From Rhodobium gokarnense (lineage in GTDB: Bacteria > Pseudomonadota > Alphaproteobacteria > Rhizobiales > Rhodobiaceae): 64,000 nucleotides of DNA. Positions within the stretch are counted from its first letter, which is position 1; the number at the start of each line of letters is the position of its first letter. The stretch spans positions 62,001 through 126,000 of the forward strand of contig NZ_JAOQNS010000004.1 of the NCBI RefSeq assembly GCF_025961475.1, read 5' to 3'. Below the pieces are notes generated by a model, which did no database searches, had not been told where the DNA came from, and was given only the letters and a program-made list of their open reading frames with translations. The position numbers were made by a program, and so were the translations under genes. Positions 45,466-54,165 of this stretch are shown here, piece after piece.

Positions 45466-46230
45466 TCAAAAGCCGTTTGTTATTTGTCCGTTTTGCTTGT
45501 TTCGGCGCCGCGACGCAAGGAGCGTGCCGGGTGTGCTGGGTGTTTGAGCCACAAAAACGCATGTCGTCCCTCAAGGTCAACCAATCCCCACGCGCGGCTG
45601 CCCGCGGTCCGCGCAGGACGCTTGGTTTCTGGCCCCCACGACACCAAACTAAGCCTCGGGTCATACTGTATCGGTCAAAACTGCGCAAGCAGCGGACAAC
45701 AGCCCGCGGGCGCGGGAAACCCTCGCCATCTTGCATCGCGCCGAACGTTGATTCCTGTGGTTTTTTCAAATTTTGCCGCTCCCCGGTCGGTTCAGTGTCG
45801 AATTCGCAAAGGTTTTCTTGCCGTATTCCTTTGCCGTGGCCGACGCTTCAAAATTTGTAAACCATTGTTACGCCCGGCCGTCGACCGCTGTCCGGGCGGT
45901 GCTTGCGGGATGTCGATCGGACGACAGCGCACCGGCGCAAACCACGATGCCCCGGGCACGCCAAAGCGCGCGCCGGGACCGGCCGTGCCGCGGTCACCGT
46001 CTCCTGGTCTTTTCCCCGAGCGTTTGCCGCAGTCCATAACGCGCTCCCGTTGCGCCGACCCGGCAGGGATTCCCCTTGTTGTCCCTAAGTCCGACGACTA
46101 ATGGTCAAATGTGTCAGGTTTCGGGACAGGGAAAGGGCCTGCTCCGGGATCACGCCCGGGCGTTTGTCAGCGGCCGGCGAAGCGGGTAAGGAGACGGCTT
46201 CCCTGTTTCCGTTGCTGCCGGGGCGTTCCG
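45466..46230. other. Long divergent region between rkpA-like and KpsC-like genes
   Basis: Up to 765 bases without a supported gene (less if the KpsC-like frame starts at 46111). Less GC-rich patches occur at 45466-45500, about 45745-45780 and 45840-45875 and probably hold the synthase promoter and upstream control sites. Open frames here are short and unlike any family. The length suggests more than one promoter or a small RNA, but neither can be shown. Confidence 0.45.
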
Positions 46231-48318
46231 TTGGACCTTTCGAACCGTTCGATCCGCAAAGACGTGGCGGCCGTGTTTTCCACCGGCATGGTCAAGATCC
46301 CGCATCTTGAGGCGCTGCTCGGCGTCTCCGGCGTGCTGGAATGGCCGTCCGACGCCCATGCCGGCGACGTCGACATCGTCATCGGCTGGGGCACCAAGCC
46401 GACGGCGCGCAAGGCCCGTGCCTATGCGAGCCGCAACGGCCTTCCTTACGTCGCCGTGGAGGACGGGTTCCTGCGCTCGGCCGGTTCGGCCTCGGCGAAG
46501 CTGCCGCCGGTCTCCGTCGTCGTCGATGACCGCGGCATCTACTATGAAGCCGCGCGGCCGTCGCGCATCGAGCACCTCATCCGCAGCGCATCGCACCTCG
46601 ACGCACGGCGCCGGGCCGAGGCGGAGGAGGGGTTCGACCTCTTCCTGCGCCACCGGCTGACCAAGTACAACACGGTCGCACCGGCCGGCAGCGGAAGCGG
46701 ATCGGCGCGGCGGCGCTGGAAGGTGCTGCTCGTCGACCAGGTGTTCGGCGACCAGTCGATCGCCGGCGGGCTCGCCAGTGCCGGCAGTTTCCTCAGGATG
46801 ATCGAGACCGCGCTGAGGACCTTTGCCGCGGCCGACATCGCCGTGAAGGTGCATCCCGACGTGATGGCCGGACGCGCCCGGGGCTATATCGACCGGGTCG
46901 CGCGGGACCAGGGCCTCCATCTCATCGCCGACATGGGCAATCCGCATGACCTCCTGGAACGGGTCGATGCGGTTTGGACCGTGACCAGCCAGCTCGGCCT
47001 TGAGGCCGCGTTCAGGGGCCTTCCGGTGCGCTGCTTCGGCGTGCCGTTCTTTGCCGGCTGGGGCCTCACCGAGGATACGCCCGACGACGGCAAGGCGCGG
47101 ATGGCGCTCTCGCGCCGCGGCGAGACCCGCACGGCCCTCGATATCTTTGCCGCCGCCTATCTGGAATACGCCAACTATGCCGATCCGGTGGGCGGCAGGG
47201 TCTTCGGGCTCCTTGAGGCGATCGACCGGCTCGTTTCCTGGCGCGATCACGCCGAAGGCAACCGCATCGACACGGTTTGCGTTTCCTGGCCGCTTACCGA
47301 GCGCAAGGCGGCGCGGTCGTTCTTCAACGACGGCGGCAACCGGCTCTCCTTTGCCGGGCGGCTTGTCGGCCCGATCCTGGCGCGGCGGACCGATGCGCGG
47401 CTCCTGTTCTGGAAGGAGGCGCCGGGCATCGACCGGCATGCCGATCCGCGCCGGGCCGACCGGGGCGTCGTCGGGATAAGCCCGATGGATTTCTTCGAAG
47501 GGCGCGGGCCGGGCAGGGCCGCCACCTCACTGGTCGTCGACGACCGGGCGCCGTTCGGCAAGGAGGGGCGGCTCGACTGGGTGCTCGGGCATTATCCCTT
47601 CAACGAGCGCCTCAGGGCGCGCGGCAAGGCGCTGGCTACGACCCTCGTTGCCGGCCTTGCGGCCGCTGCCGGCGACGGCGAGGCCGCGGAGCGGAGCACG
47701 GATCAGGTCCTAGTGGTGCTGGGGGAAAAACTCGACGGTGTGCGCCGCCATGCGGACCATCCGTTCGCCAGCAATCTCCTCTTCCTGCGCGCCGTGCGCG
47801 ACGCCTTTCCCGACGCAAGGCTCCTCTATGTCGATCATCCCGACTGCGCGGCGCGCGCGGCGCCCGGCTGGCTGACCGAGGACATGGCCGCGGCCTGGGC
47901 CGACGGCTTCGAGACGCTGGAGCGCATCGTTGCCGGCAAGGTCGCGGTCGACGGCGTCCACACGGTCGGCTCTGACGCCGGCTTTGCCGCGCTGATGGCG
48001 GGTCTTCCCGTCACCTGTTGGGGAGCGCCTTTCTATGCGGGGCGGGGTCTCACCACCGACCGGGCGCCCGTTCCGGATGGCCGCCGTCGGCTCACGCTCG
48101 ACGAACTGGTCGCCGGCACGCTGATCGTTGCCTCCAGCCACATTGATGCGCGCACCGGCATTCCCTGTTCGGCCGAGGACGTCGCAACCCGCATCCTGGC
48201 GGAGCGGGAAGGGCGGCTGACCCGGCGCCTCCTGCCGCGCACGGCCTGGTACGCCCCGGCGCTCGCGGCCGCGAACCGGCTCAGGGCACGCTTTCGGCAG
48301 TTCGTCTCGTTCTCCTGA
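46231..48318 (+). CDS. kpsC: KpsC-like capsule Kdo transferase, long two-module form
   Basis: About 695 residues from TTG 46231. The first module is well conserved: KIPHLEALLG, WGTKPTARKARAYA, VAVEDGFLRSAGSASAKLPPVSVVVDD, LTKYN, VKVHPDVMAG and GVPFFAGWGLTED. The second half keeps GAPFYAGRGLTTD and the GLPVTCWG core, but the EDGFLRS loop is missing and the HPD region reads LYVDHPD, so its activity is doubtful. Start options are GTG 46111, TTG 46231, GTG 46264 and ATG 46288; none has a good ribosome-binding site, and E. coli KpsC begins close to the 46264 position. Divergent from rkpA. Confidence 0.84.
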   Translation: MDLSNRSIRKDVAAVFSTGMVKIPHLEALLGVSGVLEWPSDAHAGDVDIVIGWGTKPTARKARAYASRNGLPYVAVEDGFLRSAGSASAKLPPVSVVVDDRGIYYEAARPSRIEHLIRSASHLDARRRAEAEEGFDLFLRHRLTKYNTVAPAGSGSGSARRRWKVLLVDQVFGDQSIAGGLASAGSFLRMIETALRTFAAADIAVKVHPDVMAGRARGYIDRVARDQGLHLIADMGNPHDLLERVDAVWTVTSQLGLEAAFRGLPVRCFGVPFFAGWGLTEDTPDDGKARMALSRRGETRTALDIFAAAYLEYANYADPVGGRVFGLLEAIDRLVSWRDHAEGNRIDTVCVSWPLTERKAARSFFNDGGNRLSFAGRLVGPILARRTDARLLFWKEAPGIDRHADPRRADRGVVGISPMDFFEGRGPGRAATSLVVDDRAPFGKEGRLDWVLGHYPFNERLRARGKALATTLVAGLAAAAGDGEAAERSTDQVLVVLGEKLDGVRRHADHPFASNLLFLRAVRDAFPDARLLYVDHPDCAARAAPGWLTEDMAAAWADGFETLERIVAGKVAVDGVHTVGSDAGFAALMAGLPVTCWGAPFYAGRGLTTDRAPVPDGRRRLTLDELVAGTLIVASSHIDARTGIPCSAEDVATRILAEREGRLTRRLLPRTAWYAPALAAANRLRARFRQFVSFS

Positions 48319-48546
48319 GCGGTCCCTGGAGCCGTTCCTTCGGCAACAAAAGACCTCTTGGCGCCACAATCGGGCCGCACGCTCGCCCACCTTTAGGAGG
48401 GCGCGCAGCATCCGGCAAAAGATCGGCCGCGCTCATAAGCAAAAACCCGCAACCCGCGCTTTACCGGTGCTGCGGCGCGCCGTACACTTCTCGCCCGCCC
48501 CCGGGGGGCCAACGGGCGGATCCGGCTTTGAGGGAGGAACCGGACC

Positions 48547-51500
48547 ATGCGTTGCCATCGCCGCCAGATTTTGCAGTTCAATACCGGGATTCTCGCCGCG
48601 CTCCTCGTGATGCTTGCGGCGTTCGCCGTCATCGGCTCTGCGCCCGGGCGTGCCGCCGAGCGGAGCCTCGTCATCACCGAGGACGCCGACTATTTCGGCC
48701 GCGACTACGACATCCTGAAGGATGTGGAGCTTGAGGCCTGCAAGAGCTCCTGCCTCGGCAATCAGCAGTGCGTCGCCTTCACCTATAACACGTCTGCAAA
48801 GTGGTGCTTCCTGAAGGCCGATTTCGGCGACCTTCGCGCCTTTGCCGGCGCCGTCTCCGGGCGCATCGTCAGCGTCGATGCGCCGAAGCCCGACGTGGAA
48901 AAGGAACGGGCGGCCGAGCTCGGCTTCCTGCCGAAGGGCATGGTGGAGGGCGCCAGGACCTTCGCCGCCAGCCTTTCCCGTCACTACGATCCGGGCGCGC
49001 GCAGCTACGGCCAGCTCATCGATGCGGCCGAGGTGCAAAAGCTCGCGGGCGACAATGAGGGTGCGGCGGCGCTCTATGGCGCTGCGCTCTCCGTCTCGCC
49101 GGACAGCCGCAGCCTCTGGACCCGCTTCACGGAGGCGCTGATCGCCTCCAATCCCTCCGACTGGCAGGTCAAGCGCCAGACCGAGGAGTTCGGCTCCGGG
49201 GCCGCCATCAACGCTTACTTGAGATCCGGCGACGAGGCGGAGCGGGCGGGTTCCCTGTTCCTCCTGGGCAAGGCGCTGGAAAAGCGCCGCATCTGGCGCG
49301 AGGCGATCCGCTCCTACCGGGCGAGCCTTGCCCTCATCGACGACAAGATGGTGCGCGCCGCCTATGACGCCGTGGTTGCCCAGCACGGGTTCCGGGTTGT
49401 CAGCCACGAGGTGGATTCCGACGCCGCATCGCCGCGCATCTGCCTCGTCTTTGCCTATCCGCTGCCGGCCGAGCGCGAGGGGCTCGTCGACTACCTGTCC
49501 GTGCGCGGCGGCTCCGGGCTCTCCAAGGAGGCCGAGGAGCGGCAGATCTGCGTCGACGGCGTCGAGCACGGCAAGCGCTATCAGTTGACCTTGCGTCCCG
49601 GCCTGCCGTCGGCGGACGGGGAAAAGATCGAAAAGGCGGTCAATCTCGACATCTATGTGCGCGACCGCTCGCCGGCCGTGCGCTTTACCGGGCGCTCCTA
49701 TGTGCTGCCGAAGGGCGGCAGCGCGGCGATCCCGATCGTTTCCATCAACAGCGACACCATTGCCGCCGAGATCCACCGGATCGGCGACCGCTCGATGGCG
49801 CGGGCCGTTTCCGACAGCGTCTTCCTCGGCCAGCTCAATCCTTATCAGATCAACCAGATCGAGGAGGAAACGGGCGAGAAGGTGTGGCAGGGCGAGATCG
49901 ACGTGACCTCCAAGCTCAACGCGGAGGTGACCACCGCCATTCCGGTCGGCGAGGTGATCGACACGCTGGAGCCCGGCGCCTATGTGATGACGGCGGAGGC
50001 CAAGGACGCGCGCGGCGAGAGCTGGGGCTCCAAGGCGACCCAGTGGTTCGTCGTCTCCGACCTCGGGCTGACGGCGCTGAAGGGCAATGACGGGCTGACG
50101 GCCGTGGTGCGGGCGCTGTCGAGCGCCGAGGCGCTTTCCGGCGTCAAGCTCAGGCTCGTTGCCGTCAATGACGAGATTCTCGGGACGGCCGCTACGGACG
50201 ATAAGGGCGTCGCCAATTTCCAGCCGGGGTTGTTGCGCGGCACCGGCGGTCAGCGGCCTGCACTGCTGGTGGCCGAAGGCGCGGACGGCGACTACGGTTT
50301 TCTGGACCTTACCAAGTCTCCCTTCGACCTGACGGATCGCGGCGTTGCCGGACGTCCGTCGCCGCCGCCGCTCGATGTGTATCTGACGACGGAGCGCGGC
50401 ATCTACCGGCCGGGCGAGACGGTGCACGCCACCGCGCTGGTGCGCGACGCCGAGGTGAAGGCCGTGTCGGACCTGCCGCTGACGGTGGTGTTCCGCCGGC
50501 CGGATGGCGTGGAATCGACGCGGATGACGAGTTCGGGGTCCGGCGCCGGCGGCCATGCCGTCGACCTTGCGCTTTCGCCGAACGCCATGCGCGGCACCTG
50601 GCAGGTCGCGGTCTACAGCGATCCCAAGGGCCAGTCCCTTTCGGAGGAAGGCTTCCTCGTCGAGGACTTCCAGCCGGAGCGCATCGACTACGACCTTGAG
50701 ACCGACGCCAAGGCCATCGACCCGAGCGGTGTCACCGATCTCTCCGTGGAGGTGCGCTATCTCTACGGCGCGGTCGCGGCCGATCTTGCCATCGAGGGTG
50801 AGATCAACGTGTCGCCGAGCCGCGAGATGGACGGCTTCAAGGGTTATCAATTCGGCCTTGCCGAGGAGCGGGTCGAGGCCGGCTACCAGGCGCTGCCGGA
50901 GGGGCTCAGGACCGGCGCGGACGGCACCGCGACGATCCCCGTTTCCCTGCGCGACCTGCCGTCGACGACCGGCCTCCTGAAGGCCGCCATCGCGACACGG
51001 GTCGTCGATGCCGGCGGGCGCCGGGTGGAGCGGCGGCTGGAGCTTCCCGTGCGCCCCGATGGAGCGCGGATCGGCATCAAGCCGATGTTCGACGGATCGG
51101 TGGAGGAGGGCGGCAATGCGGCCTTCGAAATCATCGTCGTTCAGCCCGACGGCACGCGCATCGCGGCCGAAGACCTGAAATGGTCGCTGCTCGACATCGA
51201 GACCTCCTACCAGTGGTATCGCCAGAACGGGAGCTGGAACTACGAGCCGGTGACGACCACCAGGCGCGTGGAGACCGGCACCGTCTCGACCGGCCCCGAA
51301 GAGGCCGGCAAGATCGAGATGCCGGTGAAATGGGGCCGCTACCGCCTGCAGGTGGAGACCACCGACGGCGATCCCATCGCCTCCAGCGTCTCCTTCGATG
51401 CCGGCTGGTACATCGCGGCGAGTTCGTCGGAAACGCCCGATTTCCTGCGCGTTGCCCTCGACAAGGAGAAATACGCGATCGGCGAGACCGCGCGGGTCAA

Positions 51501-54063
51501 TATCGAGCCGCGCTTTGCCGGCACGGCGATGGTCATGGTGATGTCCGACCGGGTGCTTTCCATGCAGGCCGTGGAGGTACCGGAAGAGGGCACGACGGTC
51601 GAGCTTCCGGTGACGGAGGAGTGGGGCGCCGGGGCCTATGTCACGGCGAGCCTGATCCGGCCGATGGACCTTGAGGCCAAGCGCATGCCGGCCCGGGCCC
51701 TCGGCCTTGCCCATGCCGGCGTCGACGTCGGCGACCGGGACCTTGCCGTCGAGATTACCGCGCCGGAGACCCTGCGCCCGCGCGGCACGCTCGATGTCGA
51801 CATTGAAATCACAAACCTGCCGGCCGGCGGGGAGGCGTTCGTTACGCTTGCCGCCGTCGATGTGGGCATCCTCAACCTCACCGGCTACGAGGCGCCGGCG
51901 CCGGACGACTATTATTTCGACCGCCGCCGGCTCGGGGTGGAGATCCGCGACCTCTACGGCCAGCTCATCGACCGCATGCAAGGGGTGCCGGGCACCATCC
52001 GCACCGGCGGCGACGGCATGGCCGGCCAGTTGCAGGGAACGCCGCCGACCGAAAAGCTGATGGCGTTCTTTTCCGGCATCGTCCGCCTCGACGAAAACGG
52101 GAAGGCGACCATTCCCGTCGATATCCCTGACTTCAACGGCACCATCCGGCTGATGGTCCAGGCCTGGACGGCCGACGGCGTCGGCCACGGCACCAGGGAA
52201 GTGATCGCCCGCGATCCGATTGTCGTCGCCGCCTCCGTGCCCCAGTTCCTGGCGCCGGGCGACCGCTCGCGGCTGCTCCTGGAGCTTACCCATGTAGAAG
52301 GCCCGGCCGGTGAAGTTCGCTATTCGGTGCGCACCGACGACAGGCTGGCGCTGACACCGGGGACCGGCGAGGGCACCGTCACGCTCGGCGAGACCGAACG
52401 CACGGAAATCTCCGTTCCGATCAACGGCGAGCGGGTCGGCGATGCCGGGCTCGACGTGGTGGTGACGACGCCGGACGGCGATCTCCTGACCAAGTCGCTG
52501 ACGATCCCGGTGCGTGCGAACGAACCGCCGGTCTCGCGCCGCAACGTCGTCAGCCTTGCCGCCCGCACCGGGCGGTTGACCATCGACGGCGAGGTGCTCG
52601 AGGAGTTCCTGCCGGGCACCGGCTCCGTGGCGGTCTCCATCAGCGGTGCCGGCGCCCTCGACATTCCGGGCATCGTCGCCGCCCTCGACCGCTACCCCTA
52701 TGGCTGCGCGGAGCAGATCACCAGCCGGGCGCTGCCGCTCGTTTACCTGGACTCTGTCGCCATTGCCGCCGGCCTCGGCCGCGACGCGGAGGTGGCGCCG
52801 AGGGTCGCCGAAGCGGTCAAAGGCGTGCTCGCCAAGCAGGCGTCCTCCGGCAGCTTCGGCATGTGGTATCCGGGGTCGGACAATCTCTGGCTCGACGCCT
52901 ATGTCTCGGACTTTCTGACCCGGGCGAAGGAAAAGGACTACCCGGTGCCGCGCATCGGCTACGACCTTGCCATCGACAACCTCTCCAACCGGCTCTCCTA
53001 TGCCACCGATTTCGAGGATGGCGGCGAGGATGTCGCCTATGCGCTCTATGTGCTGGCGCGGGCCGGGCGGGCATCGATCGGCGATCTGCGCTACTACGCC
53101 GATATCAAGATCAACAGCTTCGCAACGCCGCTCGCAAAGGCCCAAATCGGTGCCGCGCTGGCGCTCTATGGCGACCGGCTGAGGGCCGACAAGGCGTTCA
53201 AGGCGGCCTATGCGGACCTGTCGCGCGGCCAGGACGACGTGCGCGTCTCGCGCCACGACTACGGCTCGGACCTGCGCGACGGGGCGGGGCTGGTGACGCT
53301 CGTTGCAGAATCCCGCTCAAAGGCCCTCGACATGAAGCGGCTGGTCGCCGGGCTGGCAAAGCGGAGCCTCCGCTCGCGCTACACCAGCACCCAGGAAAAG
53401 GCCTGGATGTTGTTGGCCGCGAATGCCCTCGTGGAGACCTCGGCGAAGCCCGACCTTCGCGTGGATGGTCGCGGTCTTGACCGGGCGCTCTATGCCCGCT
53501 TCGATGCGGAACGGCTGACCGGCAATCCGGTGGAGGTGGAGAATCTCGGGGCCGACGGGCTCGACGCGGTTATCACCGTCTCCGGCGTGCCGCGCGTGCC
53601 GGAGCCGGCAGGCGGCAATGGCTACCGGATCGAGCGGGCCTATTACACCATGGAGGGAAAACCGCTCGACATCGCCGAGGTCAAGCAGAACACCCGCTTC
53701 GTCACGGTGCTGACGGTGACGGCCGAGGCCGACGTGCGCGGCCGGCTGCTGATCGTCGACCCGCTGCCGGCGGGCATCGAGATCGACAATCCAAACCTCC
53801 TTTCGGGCGGCAGCATCCAGGCGCTCGACTGGCTGGGGCTCTCCTCCAGCGCCGACCACCTGGAGTTCCGCGCCGACCGGTTCGTCGCCTCGGTCGACCG
53901 GCAGCCGCGGTCGCCGCTGTCGTTCCGGCTCGCCTATATCGCGCGGGCTGTGTCGCCCGGCAGCTTCGCCCATCCGGCGGCGCTGGTCGAAGACATGTAT
54001 CGGCCCGAGCAACGCGGCCGCACGGCGAGCGGGCGGGTCGACGTCATCGGTCCGGTCCGGTAA
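48547..54063 (+). CDS. Bacterial alpha-2-macroglobulin with N-terminal PAN/Apple domain
   Basis: 1838-residue periplasmic protease trap. Residues 1-37 are a long signal peptide or anchor without a lipobox. Residues 40-105 are a PAN/Apple domain with paired cysteines (EACKSSCLGNQQCVAFTYN, WCFL). Helical repeats follow to about 280, then MG domains, the YLTTERGIYRPGETV signature near 615, the A2M domain around 1180-1290 and the thioester C1387-A-E-Q in YPYGCAEQ with the helical TED to about 1640. The thioester is intact, so covalent trapping of attacking proteases is expected. AGGGAGGA sets the start. Followed after 102 bases by pbpC, the usual partner. Confidence 0.95.
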   Translation: MRCHRRQILQFNTGILAALLVMLAAFAVIGSAPGRAAERSLVITEDADYFGRDYDILKDVELEACKSSCLGNQQCVAFTYNTSAKWCFLKADFGDLRAFAGAVSGRIVSVDAPKPDVEKERAAELGFLPKGMVEGARTFAASLSRHYDPGARSYGQLIDAAEVQKLAGDNEGAAALYGAALSVSPDSRSLWTRFTEALIASNPSDWQVKRQTEEFGSGAAINAYLRSGDEAERAGSLFLLGKALEKRRIWREAIRSYRASLALIDDKMVRAAYDAVVAQHGFRVVSHEVDSDAASPRICLVFAYPLPAEREGLVDYLSVRGGSGLSKEAEERQICVDGVEHGKRYQLTLRPGLPSADGEKIEKAVNLDIYVRDRSPAVRFTGRSYVLPKGGSAAIPIVSINSDTIAAEIHRIGDRSMARAVSDSVFLGQLNPYQINQIEEETGEKVWQGEIDVTSKLNAEVTTAIPVGEVIDTLEPGAYVMTAEAKDARGESWGSKATQWFVVSDLGLTALKGNDGLTAVVRALSSAEALSGVKLRLVAVNDEILGTAATDDKGVANFQPGLLRGTGGQRPALLVAEGADGDYGFLDLTKSPFDLTDRGVAGRPSPPPLDVYLTTERGIYRPGETVHATALVRDAEVKAVSDLPLTVVFRRPDGVESTRMTSSGSGAGGHAVDLALSPNAMRGTWQVAVYSDPKGQSLSEEGFLVEDFQPERIDYDLETDAKAIDPSGVTDLSVEVRYLYGAVAADLAIEGEINVSPSREMDGFKGYQFGLAEERVEAGYQALPEGLRTGADGTATIPVSLRDLPSTTGLLKAAIATRVVDAGGRRVERRLELPVRPDGARIGIKPMFDGSVEEGGNAAFEIIVVQPDGTRIAAEDLKWSLLDIETSYQWYRQNGSWNYEPVTTTRRVETGTVSTGPEEAGKIEMPVKWGRYRLQVETTDGDPIASSVSFDAGWYIAASSSETPDFLRVALDKEKYAIGETARVNIEPRFAGTAMVMVMSDRVLSMQAVEVPEEGTTVELPVTEEWGAGAYVTASLIRPMDLEAKRMPARALGLAHAGVDVGDRDLAVEITAPETLRPRGTLDVDIEITNLPAGGEAFVTLAAVDVGILNLTGYEAPAPDDYYFDRRRLGVEIRDLYGQLIDRMQGVPGTIRTGGDGMAGQLQGTPPTEKLMAFFSGIVRLDENGKATIPVDIPDFNGTIRLMVQAWTADGVGHGTREVIARDPIVVAASVPQFLAPGDRSRLLLELTHVEGPAGEVRYSVRTDDRLALTPGTGEGTVTLGETERTEISVPINGERVGDAGLDVVVTTPDGDLLTKSLTIPVRANEPPVSRRNVVSLAARTGRLTIDGEVLEEFLPGTGSVAVSISGAGALDIPGIVAALDRYPYGCAEQITSRALPLVYLDSVAIAAGLGRDAEVAPRVAEAVKGVLAKQASSGSFGMWYPGSDNLWLDAYVSDFLTRAKEKDYPVPRIGYDLAIDNLSNRLSYATDFEDGGEDVAYALYVLARAGRASIGDLRYYADIKINSFATPLAKAQIGAALALYGDRLRADKAFKAAYADLSRGQDDVRVSRHDYGSDLRDGAGLVTLVAESRSKALDMKRLVAGLAKRSLRSRYTSTQEKAWMLLAANALVETSAKPDLRVDGRGLDRALYARFDAERLTGNPVEVENLGADGLDAVITVSGVPRVPEPAGGNGYRIERAYYTMEGKPLDIAEVKQNTRFVTVLTVTAEADVRGRLLIVDPLPAGIEIDNPNLLSGGSIQALDWLGLSSSADHLEFRADRFVASVDRQPRSPLSFRLAYIARAVSPGSFAHPAALVEDMYRPEQRGRTASGRVDVIGPVR

Positions 54064-54165
54064 CGGTCGCGGGGGACGTTTGCGGGTCGAGCCGATGGTG
54101 GCGTTGAAAACCGGGACGGCAGGGCATGCCTGCCGGGCCCCGACCGGGGTGCAGCGGGGTTGGCG

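Noticed and set aside
48433-53256. 1607-codon open frame antisense to the alpha-2-macroglobulin gene
   Set aside because: No recognisable motifs and no ribosome-binding site; the sense strand carries the thioester and MG signatures.
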